Assembly (NCBI GenBank): GCA_021156245.1
Contig: JAJNBO010000001.1
Location: 1-23,791, forward strand
Direction: 5' to 3'
DNA from: Ramlibacter sp.
GTDB lineage: Bacteria; Pseudomonadota; Gammaproteobacteria; Burkholderiales; Burkholderiaceae_C
DNA length: 23,791 bases
Made by a program: the position numbers and the translations under genes. Below are positions 14,159 to 22,107 of the stretch, in pieces. The notes under the pieces were generated by a model. The model saw only the letters and a program-made list of their open reading frames with translations. It had not been told where the DNA came from and ran no database searches. Positions within the stretch are counted from its first letter, which is position 1, and every line of letters starts with the position of its first letter.

Positions 14159-16291
14159 TCAGGAATCCCGCCGCTTAGAAGGACCCGCAGCAATCAAGGC
14201 GTCCAAAGCGATGACACCGTCACCGACCGGGAGCACTCTCAGGGGATTCACCTCGAAATTGAGCGGGGTACCGTCGGAAACCCGTAGCTTAGAAATGGCC
14301 ACGATTGCGGAAACCAGCGCGTCAATGTCGGCCGCCGGCGCACCCCGCCAGCCCTGCAACGCCTTGCTGATGCGCGTCTCCTGAATCATCGCCCTCGCTT
14401 CCGCTTCGGTAACGGGCGCAAGACGCATGCTCACATCGCCCAGCCATTCCGTCATCACGCCGCCTGCGCCGAACACGATGACGGACCCGAAGTCCTCGTC
14501 ATGGTGAAGAGCCACTAGGCAGTCAGTGCCTGCGGCCGCCATGGGTGACACCAGGAAGCCAGAGATTCGTGCCTGCGGAAAGGCCGCGCGGACTCGCTGC
14601 TGGATCGTGGTCACGGCCTGCCGTGTCGCGGCAGCTCCGCAGACATTCAAGGCGAGGCCGCCGGCCTCGGTCTTGTGCGGGATGTCCGCAGAGACTACTT
14701 TCACGGCCACGGGGATGCCGAAGGCCTCGGCCGCCGACGCGGCCTCTTCGGCATCGGCGCAGACATGCTCGTCCAGCAGCCCGATGCCTGCCGTGCCGAG
14801 GATGCGCTTGGCGTCTACTTCCGTGGGTGATCCCGTCCAGGCCACGGCGTGCAAATCCTTGTCAGTTTCGGGTGCCATCATGGAAGCCGCGCGCATCGCC
14901 ACCAACGCTGCATAGGCTCGCAACATGCGCGACGTGTCCTGGAAGACTGCGTATCCAGCCTCTTCGTAGCGCTTGGCCATCTGCGGATCCGCCAGGATCG
15001 TCACGCCTAGCCATTTTCCCGGGCAGCGCCGCGCTGCGTCTTCAAGCACTCCGTGCCAGCGTTCTCTCAACGCCGGCGCCGCACCTGCCATGCCGACGAA
15101 GATCACCGCGCCTGCAAATCGCGGGCCTTCGAGGAGCAGTTCGACAACACGGCCGAACTCCGGTAACTGGTTCTGTGTCTGGCCGGTCAAATCCACCGGG
15201 TTGCGCGCAGAGGCACCATGGAATGCCTCCTCGATGAATCGCCGCGTTTTGCCTGGTGGCTCAGGCAACTGCAAGCCGAGTTGCACCGCCTGGTCGGTCA
15301 TGTGGACGCCAAAGCCGCCGGAATGCGTGACGATGACCGTTTCAGGTCCCAGGGGCATGCGGGTATGGGCGATCGCGTGCGACGCGGCATAGGCCACGTC
15401 GAGCAGTTCCTCCAGGCTGTCGGCGCGGTGGACGCCGTAGCGGTGACAGAGGGCTGCGAAAACCCGATCTTCGCCGGCGAGCGCGGCAGTATGGGTCGCA
15501 ACCGCAGCCTGGCCCGCCTGCGTTCGCCCGACCTTCACGGCCACCACGGGCTTGCCGTTCACGCGCGCCGCTTCCAGGGCGGCACGCAACTGCGCGCCGT
15601 CGCGCGCGCCTTCCAAGTACAGCAGGATGACGTCGATTCCCGGATCAAGCGCCATTGCATGCAGCACCTCGCCCGCATTAAGGTCCGCTTCGTTGCCCGT
15701 GCTCACCCACTGCACGATCGACATCCCGCGGTCGGCCGCGAGCCGCCGTGCCTCGCTGCCCCAGCCCCCGCTTTGCGTGACCATGCCGATACGGCCACCC
15801 TGCGGAAAACCTTGCTCGAACATGCTCGAGAAGGTCATGAAGCTCCTCGCGCGAGCGTCGTAGGCCCCGAGGGAGTTCGGCCCCAGCAGAATCATGCCCG
15901 CGTCACGGGCGGTCGCCACGAGCTCTCGTTGTGCCTGCGCCCCGGCCGCTCCCGCTTCCGCGAAGCCATTGGCGAACACGATCGCCGCCCGCGTGCCTGC
16001 CGCGGCGCATTCGCACAGCGCGGCTGCGACCGCGGCGCCGGGAACCGCCACGATGGCCGCGTCCACCGCCTGCGGAAGGTCGCCAATCGAGCGCCAGCTG
16101 CGCACTCCCTGCACCTCGCTGCGGTTGGGATTGATGGCGAAGAGCTCGCCCTTGAACCCGCCCTGGAGCAGGTAGCGGAGCGTCCGTCCGTTGCCACGTG
16201 TTGGATCGGAGGACGCGCCGATCATCGCGATCGAGCGGGGCCGCAGGAGCGGCGTGAGGTCCCGCACGGCCGGATTGTCGCGCCCGCTCAT
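14159..16291 (-). CDS. NDP-forming acyl-CoA synthetase (acetate-CoA ligase type)
   Basis: This 710-residue enzyme converts a carboxylate, CoA and ATP (or GTP) to acyl-CoA through a phospho-enzyme. Domains in order: CoA-binding Rossmann domain (SIAMIGASSDPTRGNGRTLRY near residue 20); succinyl-CoA-ligase-like domain with MVTQSGGWGSEARR, the STGNEADLNAGEVL motif and THTAALAGEDRVF; then a C-terminal ATP-grasp domain (AKRILGTAGIGLLDEHV, VAVKVVSADIPHKTEAGGLA, FGAGGVMTEWLGD). ATG 16291 overlaps the stop of the upstream maoC gene (ATGA), indicating translational coupling. The C-terminus (NPLRVLPVGDGVIALDALIA) is complete, so the adjacent islet did not truncate it. The substrate is probably the acid degraded by this cluster rather than acetate, but this is inferred. 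Confidence 0.92.
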   Translation of the reverse strand: MSGRDNPAVRDLTPLLRPRSIAMIGASSDPTRGNGRTLRYLLQGGFKGELFAINPNRSEVQGVRSWRSIGDLPQAVDAAIVAVPGAAVAAALCECAAAGTRAAIVFANGFAEAGAAGAQAQRELVATARDAGMILLGPNSLGAYDARARSFMTFSSMFEQGFPQGGRIGMVTQSGGWGSEARRLAADRGMSIVQWVSTGNEADLNAGEVLHAMALDPGIDVILLYLEGARDGAQLRAALEAARVNGKPVVAVKVGRTQAGQAAVATHTAALAGEDRVFAALCHRYGVHRADSLEELLDVAYAASHAIAHTRMPLGPETVIVTHSGGFGVHMTDQAVQLGLQLPEPPGKTRRFIEEAFHGASARNPVDLTGQTQNQLPEFGRVVELLLEGPRFAGAVIFVGMAGAAPALRERWHGVLEDAARRCPGKWLGVTILADPQMAKRYEEAGYAVFQDTSRMLRAYAALVAMRAASMMAPETDKDLHAVAWTGSPTEVDAKRILGTAGIGLLDEHVCADAEEAASAAEAFGIPVAVKVVSADIPHKTEAGGLALNVCGAAATRQAVTTIQQRVRAAFPQARISGFLVSPMAAAGTDCLVALHHDEDFGSVIVFGAGGVMTEWLGDVSMRLAPVTEAEARAMIQETRISKALQGWRGAPAADIDALVSAIVAISKLRVSDGTPLNFEVNPLRVLPVGDGVIALDALIAAGPSKRRDS

Positions 16292-16767
16292 GCCGCGCCG
16301 CGGCGGCGGTACAGGATGGCGATCTCCATCTCCTGCACCACTTCGGCGCGCTGGTTGACGAATCTTCGTGCAAAGGTTACGACGCCGGCGTCGGGCCGCG
16401 AGGCGCTGGCCTTGGTGGCGAGCACGGTGGACTCCACATGGATAGTGTCGCCATGCTTCACGGGGGCCCGCATCCGCCATTTGTCGATGCCGAGCACCGC
16501 GACCAGCGTGCCGTCGTTGACCCCGGAGGCGTAGTTCAGCCCGGCCGCGACCGCGAACACCAGAGGCGCGTGCGCGATCGGCTCGCCGAATGGCGAAGCG
16601 CGCGCGTACTCGTGATTGGTATGCACGTCGTTGAAGTCGCCGCTCAGGCAGGCGAAATTGACGATGTCCGTGGACGTGATGGTGCGCCGGCCGGTGCGCA
16701 GCACGTCACCCGCAGTGAAGTCTTCAAACCAGCGGCCCCGGGGCGCGTCGGACGGTCGTTCGCTCAT
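16288..16767 (-). CDS. MaoC-family (R)-specific enoyl-CoA hydratase-like protein
   Basis: This 159-residue hotdog-fold protein has its hydratase motif intact: SGDFNDVHTNHEYA, with catalytic D44 and H49, followed by GEPIAHAPLVFAVAAGL. Such enzymes add water to 2-enoyl-CoA with R stereochemistry in the cytoplasm. ATG 16767 is preceded by TGGAGA; the in-frame start 63 bp upstream lacks support. The gene is first in a two-gene unit with the NDP-forming synthetase (4-bp overlap) and is divergent from the epimerase-thiolase-DUF35 operon. The 146-bp divergent gap holds an inverted repeat. It probably hydrates an unsaturated CoA ester made in this cluster. Confidence 0.93.
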   Translation of the reverse strand: MSERPSDAPRGRWFEDFTAGDVLRTGRRTITSTDIVNFACLSGDFNDVHTNHEYARASPFGEPIAHAPLVFAVAAGLNYASGVNDGTLVAVLGIDKWRMRAPVKHGDTIHVESTVLATKASASRPDAGVVTFARRFVNQRAEVVQEMEIAILYRRRGAA

Positions 16768-16819
16768 GCTGTGTTCTCCAGGGGGATTCGCCGCGCATGA
16801 TAGGGCGTAGTCGCCTGCC

Positions 16820-16856
16820 TTTGATGCCAAATCGGCAGCGAAGAGATCGCATCAAA
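16820..16856. promoter_or_regulatory. Inverted repeat TTTGATGC-N21-GCATCAAA in the divergent promoter region
   Basis: Two perfect 8-bp arms at 16820-16827 and 16849-16856 lie between the divergent maoC and epimerase genes. The arms are 29 bp apart centre to centre, close to three helical turns, as expected for half-sites bound by a dimer or tetramer. The LysR regulator at 19331-20374 is one candidate, but the arms lack the T-N11-A form. Confidence 0.35.
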
Positions 16857-16913
16857 CGATCGTGCCGTGGCGCACAATTCCCCGCTTCTGGTGAAGTGCG
16901 GAAGGTTCAAGCG

Positions 16914-17903
16914 ATGAATGCAGGACGTTACCTGATTACCGGCGGGGCGAGCCTGATCGGATCCCATCTCGCCGATCACCTGCTGGCCTCGGGTGCGAGC
17001 GAGGTGGTCCTGCTGGACAACTTTGCCCTGGGAACGCCGCAATCGGTCGGTCACCTTTCCGGGGACTCGCGGGTGCGCATGCTCAAGGGCGACGTGCTGC
17101 GCCTGGGCGAGCTGATCGACGCGTGCGCGGGCATGGACGGCATCTTTGCGCTGGCCGGATTCCTCACCCTGCCTCTTTCGCAGAACCCGGCCCTCGGTGT
17201 CGAAGTCAATGCGATGGGCCTTCTGAATACCATGGAAGCCGCCCGCCTGGCGAAGGTGCGGCGCGTCGTCTTCGCCTCTTCAGTTTCGGTCTACGGGAAC
17301 GTCGCATCCGACCGGATGCATGAAGCGACTGCCTTCCACGGCGCGGGCCTCACGCCCGCCTCTGCGGTCTACAGCGCCTCCAAGCTGCTGGGCGAGGCGG
17401 TCGGCGTGATGTATTCGCACAAAGGGACGGTCGAGTTCAATGCCCTGCGGTTTTCTTCCGTGTACGGCGAGCGCCAACACGCGCGCGCGGTGAACGCACT
17501 CTTTCTCGCGCAGGCCTACGAGAAGATCCGCCAAGGCGAGCGGCCCGTGATCGTCGGGGATGGATCCGAGGTCCACGACTACATTCACGTGCACGACGTG
17601 GCCGCCGGTTGTGCAGCAGCCATGACGGCGAAGCCCCATGGGGAGGTCTTTAATATCGTGACGGGCACCGACACGACTCACACGGACGCGGTCAACCTGC
17701 TTTTGCGCATCTCCGGCCGGCCGGGGCTCGAGGCGTTGTACGAGGAGGACAAGCGGGTCGTCCGGTCCTCCAGCGTGGAGCGACTAAATTTCGACCCCTC
17801 CAAGGCGGCCCAGATGCTGGATTGGCGCGCCGCCATCGTACTGGAAGAGGGGCTGCGCCGCTACGTGGCGTGGCGTGAAACGCAGGAGCGTGCGGGTGCG
17901 TGA
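16914..17903 (+). CDS. NAD-dependent epimerase/dehydratase (extended SDR)
   Basis: This is a 329-residue extended short-chain dehydrogenase. The NAD-binding motif appears as ITGGASLIGSHLADHLL (8-24). The chain continues with LLDNFALGT, ending the second strand in an Asp that favours NAD. SSVSVYGN and YSASKLLGE supply the catalytic Ser and the Tyr-x3-Lys pair. ALRFSSVYGERQ and DYIHVHDVAAG are typical of sugar epimerases. In an acyl-CoA cluster it may instead oxidise a hydroxyacyl or cyclic alcohol intermediate. ATG 16914 follows GGAAGG. The thiolase-like gene starts inside its last codons. Divergence from maoC places the promoter in 16768-16913. Confidence 0.92.
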   Translation: MNAGRYLITGGASLIGSHLADHLLASGASEVVLLDNFALGTPQSVGHLSGDSRVRMLKGDVLRLGELIDACAGMDGIFALAGFLTLPLSQNPALGVEVNAMGLLNTMEAARLAKVRRVVFASSVSVYGNVASDRMHEATAFHGAGLTPASAVYSASKLLGEAVGVMYSHKGTVEFNALRFSSVYGERQHARAVNALFLAQAYEKIRQGERPVIVGDGSEVHDYIHVHDVAAGCAAAMTAKPHGEVFNIVTGTDTTHTDAVNLLLRISGRPGLEALYEEDKRVVRSSSVERLNFDPSKAAQMLDWRAAIVLEEGLRRYVAWRETQERAGA

Positions 17904-19056
17904 CGGCTCGATCCGCGGAACGAGCGCGATCGTCGGCGCCGCCTGGAGCGGTCTCGGCGAGGCGCACGGCATGGAGCCGCTGGAGATGATCGCGCACGCG
18001 AGCCGCACCGCGCTGCAGGACGCGGGGCTCGGGCTGCAGGACGTCGATGGCCTGTTCGGTTGCATGCAGGTCGACTTCTTCAGCACCATGGCGGTGGCGG
18101 AGTACCTCGGGATCCGCCCCACGTTTTCCGACAACAACCGCCTGGGTGGATCTTCCTTCTTGATGCACACCCTGCAGGCGGCGCTCGCGCTTGAAGCCGG
18201 TCTGTGCAAGGTGGCTCTGATCTTCTACGGCAGCAACCAGCGCACGGCGATGGGCAAGTTGCAAAGCGCGGTGCAGGGAGCGTGGACAGCGTTCGAATCG
18301 CGTTATGGTCCGCGCTTCCCCATCAGCTCGTACGCCTTGGCGGCGTCGCGGCACATGCACGAGTACGGGACCACGCCCGAGCAGCTCGCGGAGGTCGCGG
18401 TGGCCGCGCGCCGGTGGGCGCAGTTGCATCCGGACGCTTTCGTCCGCGACCCGCTCACGATCGCCGACGTGCTGAGCGCGCCCCGCGTGTCCACGCCGTT
18501 CGGCCGGCTCGACTGCTGCCTCGTCACTGACGGCGCTGGCGCGATCGTGATGACGGCCGCCGACCGCGCGAAGGACTTGCCTCGTCCGCCCGTGTACCTA
18601 CTCGGCGCGGCGGGCGCTCATTGGCACAAGCACATCTCCGAGATGCCTGACCTCACGGTCACCGCCGCGGCGGAGTCGGCGCCGAAAGCGTTCGCCATGG
18701 CGGGTGTTCGTCCCGCCGATGTCGACGTCGTGCAGATCTACGATGCGTTCACGATCAATACCATCGTGCTGCTCGAGGACCTGGGGTTCTGTCCCAAGGG
18801 CGAAGGCGGCCGTTTCGTGGAAAACGGAGCGATCGCGCCAGGCGGGCGGTTGGCGGTGAACACCAGCGGGGGCGGGCTGTCGTTCTGCCATCCCGGCATG
18901 CTCGGCCTCTTCCTCCTGATCGAAGCCGTAAAACAGCTGCGCGGCGAGGCCGGCGACCGACAAGTGGCGGGCGCGAAGCTCGCCGCCTGCCAGGCGAGCG
19001 GCGGCGTCCTGTCCAGCCAGGTCACCAACATCCTCGGAACTGCGGACTGCCTGTGA
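17896..19056 (+). CDS. Thiolase-like protein (SCP-x/Ltp2 type), nucleophilic Cys not seen
   Basis: This 386-residue protein has the thiolase fold: VGAAWSGLGEAHG at the start, DGAGAIVMTAADRA (212-225), DVVQIYDAFTINTI (277-290), NTSGGGLSFCHPGMLG (322-337) and CQASGGVLSSQ (365-375). Where true thiolases carry the acylated Cys, this one reads NRLGGSSF (81-88). The partner gene directly downstream encodes a DUF35 protein. Such pairs (Ltp2 or DitF with DUF35) are known in steroid side-chain and diterpene degradation, and Ltp2 acts as a retro-aldolase. GTG 17896 is chosen for AGGAG seven bases upstream and an 8-bp overlap with the epimerase; ATG 17875 is in frame too. The reaction, thiolysis or aldol cleavage, is open. 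Confidence 0.88.
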   Translation: MRDGSIRGTSAIVGAAWSGLGEAHGMEPLEMIAHASRTALQDAGLGLQDVDGLFGCMQVDFFSTMAVAEYLGIRPTFSDNNRLGGSSFLMHTLQAALALEAGLCKVALIFYGSNQRTAMGKLQSAVQGAWTAFESRYGPRFPISSYALAASRHMHEYGTTPEQLAEVAVAARRWAQLHPDAFVRDPLTIADVLSAPRVSTPFGRLDCCLVTDGAGAIVMTAADRAKDLPRPPVYLLGAAGAHWHKHISEMPDLTVTAAAESAPKAFAMAGVRPADVDVVQIYDAFTINTIVLLEDLGFCPKGEGGRFVENGAIAPGGRLAVNTSGGGLSFCHPGMLGLFLLIEAVKQLRGEAGDRQVAGAKLAACQASGGVLSSQVTNILGTADCL

Positions 19057-19421
19057 TGGGACCCCTCGCCGAATACCACGAACACCTGCGCGCGGGCAGG
19101 TTCATGCTGCAGCACTGTGCCACCTGTCGCGCCGTGGTTTTCTCGCCGCGGCTGTATTGCCCTGCCTGCAAGTCGGACGCGCTGCGCTGGCAGCCTGCCG
19201 CCGGCGGCGGCACCGTATACGCGGTGACGGTCATCGCGAGGCGGCCCGACAAGGGCGGCGACTACAACGTGGTCCTGGTGGACCTGGACGACGGGCCACG
19301 GATGATGAGCCGCGTCGTGGGCGTGCCGGCCTACGAGGTGCGCATCGGGATGCGCGTGCGCGCCTTGATCACTCCCGGCTCCGGCGACGAAGAGCCGCTC
19401 GTCGAATTCGAACCGGGGTAG
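19056..19421 (+). CDS. Zn-ribbon OB-fold protein (DUF35), partner of the thiolase-like protein
   Basis: This 121-residue two-domain protein has a rubredoxin-like zinc ribbon, CATCRAVVFSPRLYCPACKS (two Cys-x2-Cys pairs at roughly residues 22-45). An OB fold follows: GGTVYAVTVIARRPDKG, then YNVVLVDLDDGPRMMSRVVG. DUF35 proteins bind acyl-CoA and form complexes with thiolase-like subunits. The ATG overlaps the thiolase stop (TGATG); a GTG one codon upstream is possible. The last 91 bp are antisense to the 3' end of the LysR gene. It closes the epimerase-thiolase-DUF35 operon. Confidence 0.93.
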   Translation: MGPLAEYHEHLRAGRFMLQHCATCRAVVFSPRLYCPACKSDALRWQPAAGGGTVYAVTVIARRPDKGGDYNVVLVDLDDGPRMMSRVVGVPAYEVRIGMRVRALITPGSGDEEPLVEFEPG

Positions 19422-20374
19422 CCGGCGGGGTCGGCGGTCTCGGACCCGGGCTCGTCGTGAGGCGCTTGCCGCCCTTGTGTCCAGATCCGGACGTGATGAA
19501 CGAGGGTGCGCGTCGCGAGAGACGTCGCACTACCTGCAGGGGTTGCGATTCCCAGCCTGCGCGTGATTTTGGGTGCGATGCCGACGGCGTGCAGCTGGCC
19601 CTCGGCGAGCTCACGCATGATGGCGATGCCCGGCAGGCAGGTATAGACGTCTTCGTGAAGCACCATCTGCTTGAGCGTGTGCGTGCTGTCGACCTCCATG
19701 AGGGGCTTGAGCTTCACCCCGTCGCGCGCTGCGGCGTCGTCCAGCAGCTTGCGCGTGCCGTACGGCGGAAGAGGCAGCACCAAGGCGAGCGCGGCGATCT
19801 CGGGGAAGGTCAACTCGGTGCGGCTGGCTGGCCCCGGCGGCGTGCGTCCGACGATGTACAAGTCGTCAGAAATCAGCTCTTCCACGCTCAGGTGGTCCAT
19901 CCGCTCCCGCATGACAACCACGCCCGCGTCGGCCTTGCCGGCGACGAGGAACTCCTCGATTTCCCGCGCACCGCCTTCCAGGATGCGCAGGCTGACACCC
20001 GGGAAGGTGCGCAGGAACGGCGGCGCGAACTGCGGCAGGAACGCGGAGGCGAAGCTGCCGGGCAGCGCGAGGATCACCGTGCCCCTGGGATGACCGCGCA
20101 GTTGCTCGACGTCCTCACGGATGAGGGACAGGAGGGATTGCAGCTCCGAGGCGCGTGCCATCAGCACCTTTCCGGCTTCGGTCAACTGGAGGCTGCGTGC
20201 CGTGCGGTGCAGGAGCACCACGCCGAGCTCGGCCTCCAGGTCCTGTATGTGCCGGCTGAGGGCGGACTGCGCGATGCCTAGCTCGCGGCCGGCCGCGCGG
20301 AAGGACAGGCAGCGTCCCACGACGTGGAAGTAGGTCAGCTTGAGCGAATTGAGGGCTCCAGCCGGTTGCGTCAT
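19331..20374 (-). CDS. LysR-family transcriptional regulator with C-terminal extension
   Basis: This 347-residue regulator has the LTTR helix-turn-helix at the N-terminus: FHVVGRCLSFRAAGRELGIAQSALSRHI-type, with LSRHIQDLEAELGVVLLHRT and LTEAGKVLM (about 16-72). The effector domain runs from PRGTVILALPGSF. It resembles the NAC/CynR-type regulators of acid catabolism. ATG 20374 has GGAGGA immediately upstream. The usual domain ends near residue 305 (RTLVHHVRIW). A further tail of about 40 Ser/Pro/Gly-rich residues reads across the end of the DUF35 gene on the other strand. It is 33 bp downstream of the aldolase gene, so it may be transcribed at the end of the catabolic operon that it probably controls. 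Confidence 0.92.
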   Translation of the reverse strand: MTQPAGALNSLKLTYFHVVGRCLSFRAAGRELGIAQSALSRHIQDLEAELGVVLLHRTARSLQLTEAGKVLMARASELQSLLSLIREDVEQLRGHPRGTVILALPGSFASAFLPQFAPPFLRTFPGVSLRILEGGAREIEEFLVAGKADAGVVVMRERMDHLSVEELISDDLYIVGRTPPGPASRTELTFPEIAALALVLPLPPYGTRKLLDDAAARDGVKLKPLMEVDSTHTLKQMVLHEDVYTCLPGIAIMRELAEGQLHAVGIAPKITRRLGIATPAGSATSLATRTLVHHVRIWTQGRQAPHDEPGSETADPAGYPGSNSTSGSSSPEPGVIKARTRIPMRTS

Positions 20375-20407
20375 GGCTCCTCCGGTCGCTCGCGTTCTAA
20401 CGTGCGT

Positions 20408-21196
20408 TCACGCGGGCTGCACCGCCGATCTGCAGGCCGAAATCGCGTCGGCCAAGGTTCGCGCAAGGATCTTGCTGTCGATGGAGTACACGAACAGCCT
20501 TGCGCCTTTAGCATACCAGAGGGGTACTTCGCTGGCCTGGTTCACGTACATGCCCGCGATGCGTCCACGCGCCACCGCGCTGGCGATCACCTTGTCCACC
20601 GCGCGCTGCACCAGCGGATGCACCAGATTGCCGTGCACGCCCAGTGAAGATGCCAGGTCGCCCGGTCCCGGCATGAGGCAGTCCAGGCGCGCATCGCCCG
20701 CGAGCGCGTCGACGGCGTCCACGGCCATGCTGTCCTCCACCAAGCCGATGCCGAACGAGCTCCGGTTCGCCTCCTCCACATAGCGCGAGAACGTGGCCAG
20801 CCCGTAGGCATTGGCTCGAATCCCCGTGCAAGTGGGCCGTGCGCCTGCTGGCGGATACTGGAAGGTGTCGAGTGCCTTCCCCGCCTGGCTGCCGGGCATG
20901 CCGACGTGAGGCAGCATGATGCCGCCGGCTCCGGCGTCCAGCAGCCGCGGGACGTCACCGACCATGTGGTCCGCCACGCGGACGATGGAGGCGAGGCCGC
21001 GCGCTTCGCACACCCGGATGTGCTGCAGGGTCGTGCCCATGTCGTTGAGCGCGTGCTCCATGTCGATGACGACGAAGTCGAAGCCCGCGTCACCATAGGC
21101 CTCAGTGACGCTCGCATCGCGGGAGAACACGAAGCTGCCGAAGACGCAGCCGCCATCCTGCAGCTTGTTGCGGAGTGATTGAATCGCTTGGAACAC
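20408..21196 (-). CDS. HpcH/HpaI-family aldolase/lyase
   Basis: This is a 262-residue TIM-barrel class II pyruvate-type aldolase. FDFVVIDMEHALND is the conserved Asp/Glu-His loop, and GIMLPHVG follows. GLVEDSMAVDAVDAL supplies the metal-binding Glu. MPGPGDLASSLG supplies the metal-binding Asp with the GPxDL signature. Such enzymes cleave 4-hydroxy-2-oxo acids or, in related groups, 3-hydroxyacyl-CoAs. GTG 21196 is chosen because AAGGA lies 11 bp upstream; the longer frame overlaps the previous gene. It lies 16 bp after the MaoC-like gene in the minus-strand operon, so it probably makes a late C-C cleavage of the pathway intermediate. Confidence 0.92.
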   Translation of the reverse strand: MFQAIQSLRNKLQDGGCVFGSFVFSRDASVTEAYGDAGFDFVVIDMEHALNDMGTTLQHIRVCEARGLASIVRVADHMVGDVPRLLDAGAGGIMLPHVGMPGSQAGKALDTFQYPPAGARPTCTGIRANAYGLATFSRYVEEANRSSFGIGLVEDSMAVDAVDALAGDARLDCLMPGPGDLASSLGVHGNLVHPLVQRAVDKVIASAVARGRIAGMYVNQASEVPLWYAKGARLFVYSIDSKILARTLADAISACRSAVQPA

Positions 21197-21212
21197 GGCG
21201 GCTTTCCTTAAG

Positions 21213-21623
21213 TCAGGCGGCGGCCGCGGCTGCGGCACGCCAGGACACCAAGCCGACGGCGACGATCCCGCCGTCCGGTCGCAGGCAGCGGAACTCCCCC
21301 ACGAAGCTGTTGTCGCTGCAGGCCTGCGTGGTCACTTCGTAGGTGATGGCGTCGCCGGGCCGGGAAACGTTGATGACCTTGGCCGCGACGCTGCCGCCGC
21401 AGTACCAGGCCTGCGCACCCAGCAGTTCCAGCATGATGTTGTGGACCGGCGCGAGCACCAGCATGCCCTGCGCGATCACGCCCCCCAGCGGCGTGGTGGC
21501 CGCGTAGACCGGGTCGGAGTGGATCGGGGCGGCGGTGCCCACCAGTTCGCCCCAGCGGTCGATCTGCGCTTGGGTGAGCGGGTCGGCGCGCCGGGTGACC
21601 ACGGTGCCGGGAATCAGCGTCAT
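21213..21623 (-). CDS. MaoC-like hotdog-fold protein lacking the usual catalytic Asp
   Basis: This 136-residue hotdog protein has a hydratase-2 loop reading VGTAAPIHSDPVYA. The family normally has G-D-x-N-P-x-H, and here Thr30 stands in place of the Asp while H35 is kept. The helix GGVIAQGMLVLAPVH that follows is standard. The protein ends in a run of alanines (SWRAAAAAAA). ATG 21623 has AGGAG upstream. It follows the other hotdog gene after 8 bp, so the two may form a heterodimer, as for ChsH1-ChsH2 in steroid degradation, where one subunit supplies the active site. Alternatively it could act on its own with altered chemistry. Confidence 0.9.
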   Translation of the reverse strand: MTLIPGTVVTRRADPLTQAQIDRWGELVGTAAPIHSDPVYAATTPLGGVIAQGMLVLAPVHNIMLELLGAQAWYCGGSVAAKVINVSRPGDAITYEVTTQACSDNSFVGEFRCLRPDGGIVAVGLVSWRAAAAAAA

Positions 21624-21631
21624 TGGCGCTC

Positions 21632-22096
21632 CTATTGCGCCCAGTTGAAGAGGCGGACGACCTTCAGCGCGGGCTGGGCCTCGCCGCGTCGCGAGACCAA
21701 CTGCTGCATCGTGACGAATTTCTTTTCGTTGCGCACGTACTTGTCCGTGATGCGCACGTCGACGTCGAACGTTTCGCCGACGAAGAGCGGCGAAGCGAGC
21801 TCCAGGTGTTCCTGGGCGTGGAGTGTGCCGTTCGGGATCATGATGTGGCGCTTCATGCTGAAGAACTCGTTGAGCAGGAACAGCGGAACCAGCCGGCGCG
21901 GCGGCGATCCGAGCAGCGGCGCCGACCCGTGAAACTGTGACGGCGGCAACGCGAGACACGCCTCGAAAGCGTCGACCTCTGCCTGCGAGAAGGTCAGCTG
22001 CTCGCGAGGGAAGCAGTAACCCACTTCAACGTCGGCAAAGGGGAGGAAGCGCCGCTGCGGCACGGGCCCTTGCGCCGGGAGCGTCACGATCGTCAT
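21632..22096 (-). CDS. FAS1-like/MaoC-related dehydratase-domain protein
   Basis: This 154-residue soluble protein begins with FADVEVGYCFPREQLTFSQAE (20-40), the usual entry of FAS1-type hotdog dehydratase domains. HAQEHLELASPLFVGETFDV (93-112) and RNEKKFVTMQQLVSRRGE (122-139) are typical of the second half of the fold. The Asp-x4-His hydratase site is absent, so it is likely a structural or CoA-binding partner of the neighbouring MaoC-like subunit. ATG 22096 follows AAAGGGG, 11 bp after the acyl-CoA dehydrogenase stop, and the next gene begins 8 bp after its own stop. This is tight operon spacing. Confidence 0.87.
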   Translation of the reverse strand: MTIVTLPAQGPVPQRRFLPFADVEVGYCFPREQLTFSQAEVDAFEACLALPPSQFHGSAPLLGSPPRRLVPLFLLNEFFSMKRHIMIPNGTLHAQEHLELASPLFVGETFDVDVRITDKYVRNEKKFVTMQQLVSRRGEAQPALKVVRLFNWAQ

Positions 22097-22107
22097 CAGC
22101 CGCCCCT

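Noticed and set aside
15218..16534. Plus-strand open frame of 438 codons
   Set aside because: Antisense to the NDP-forming synthetase and MaoC genes, both clearly real; Arg/His-rich shadow.
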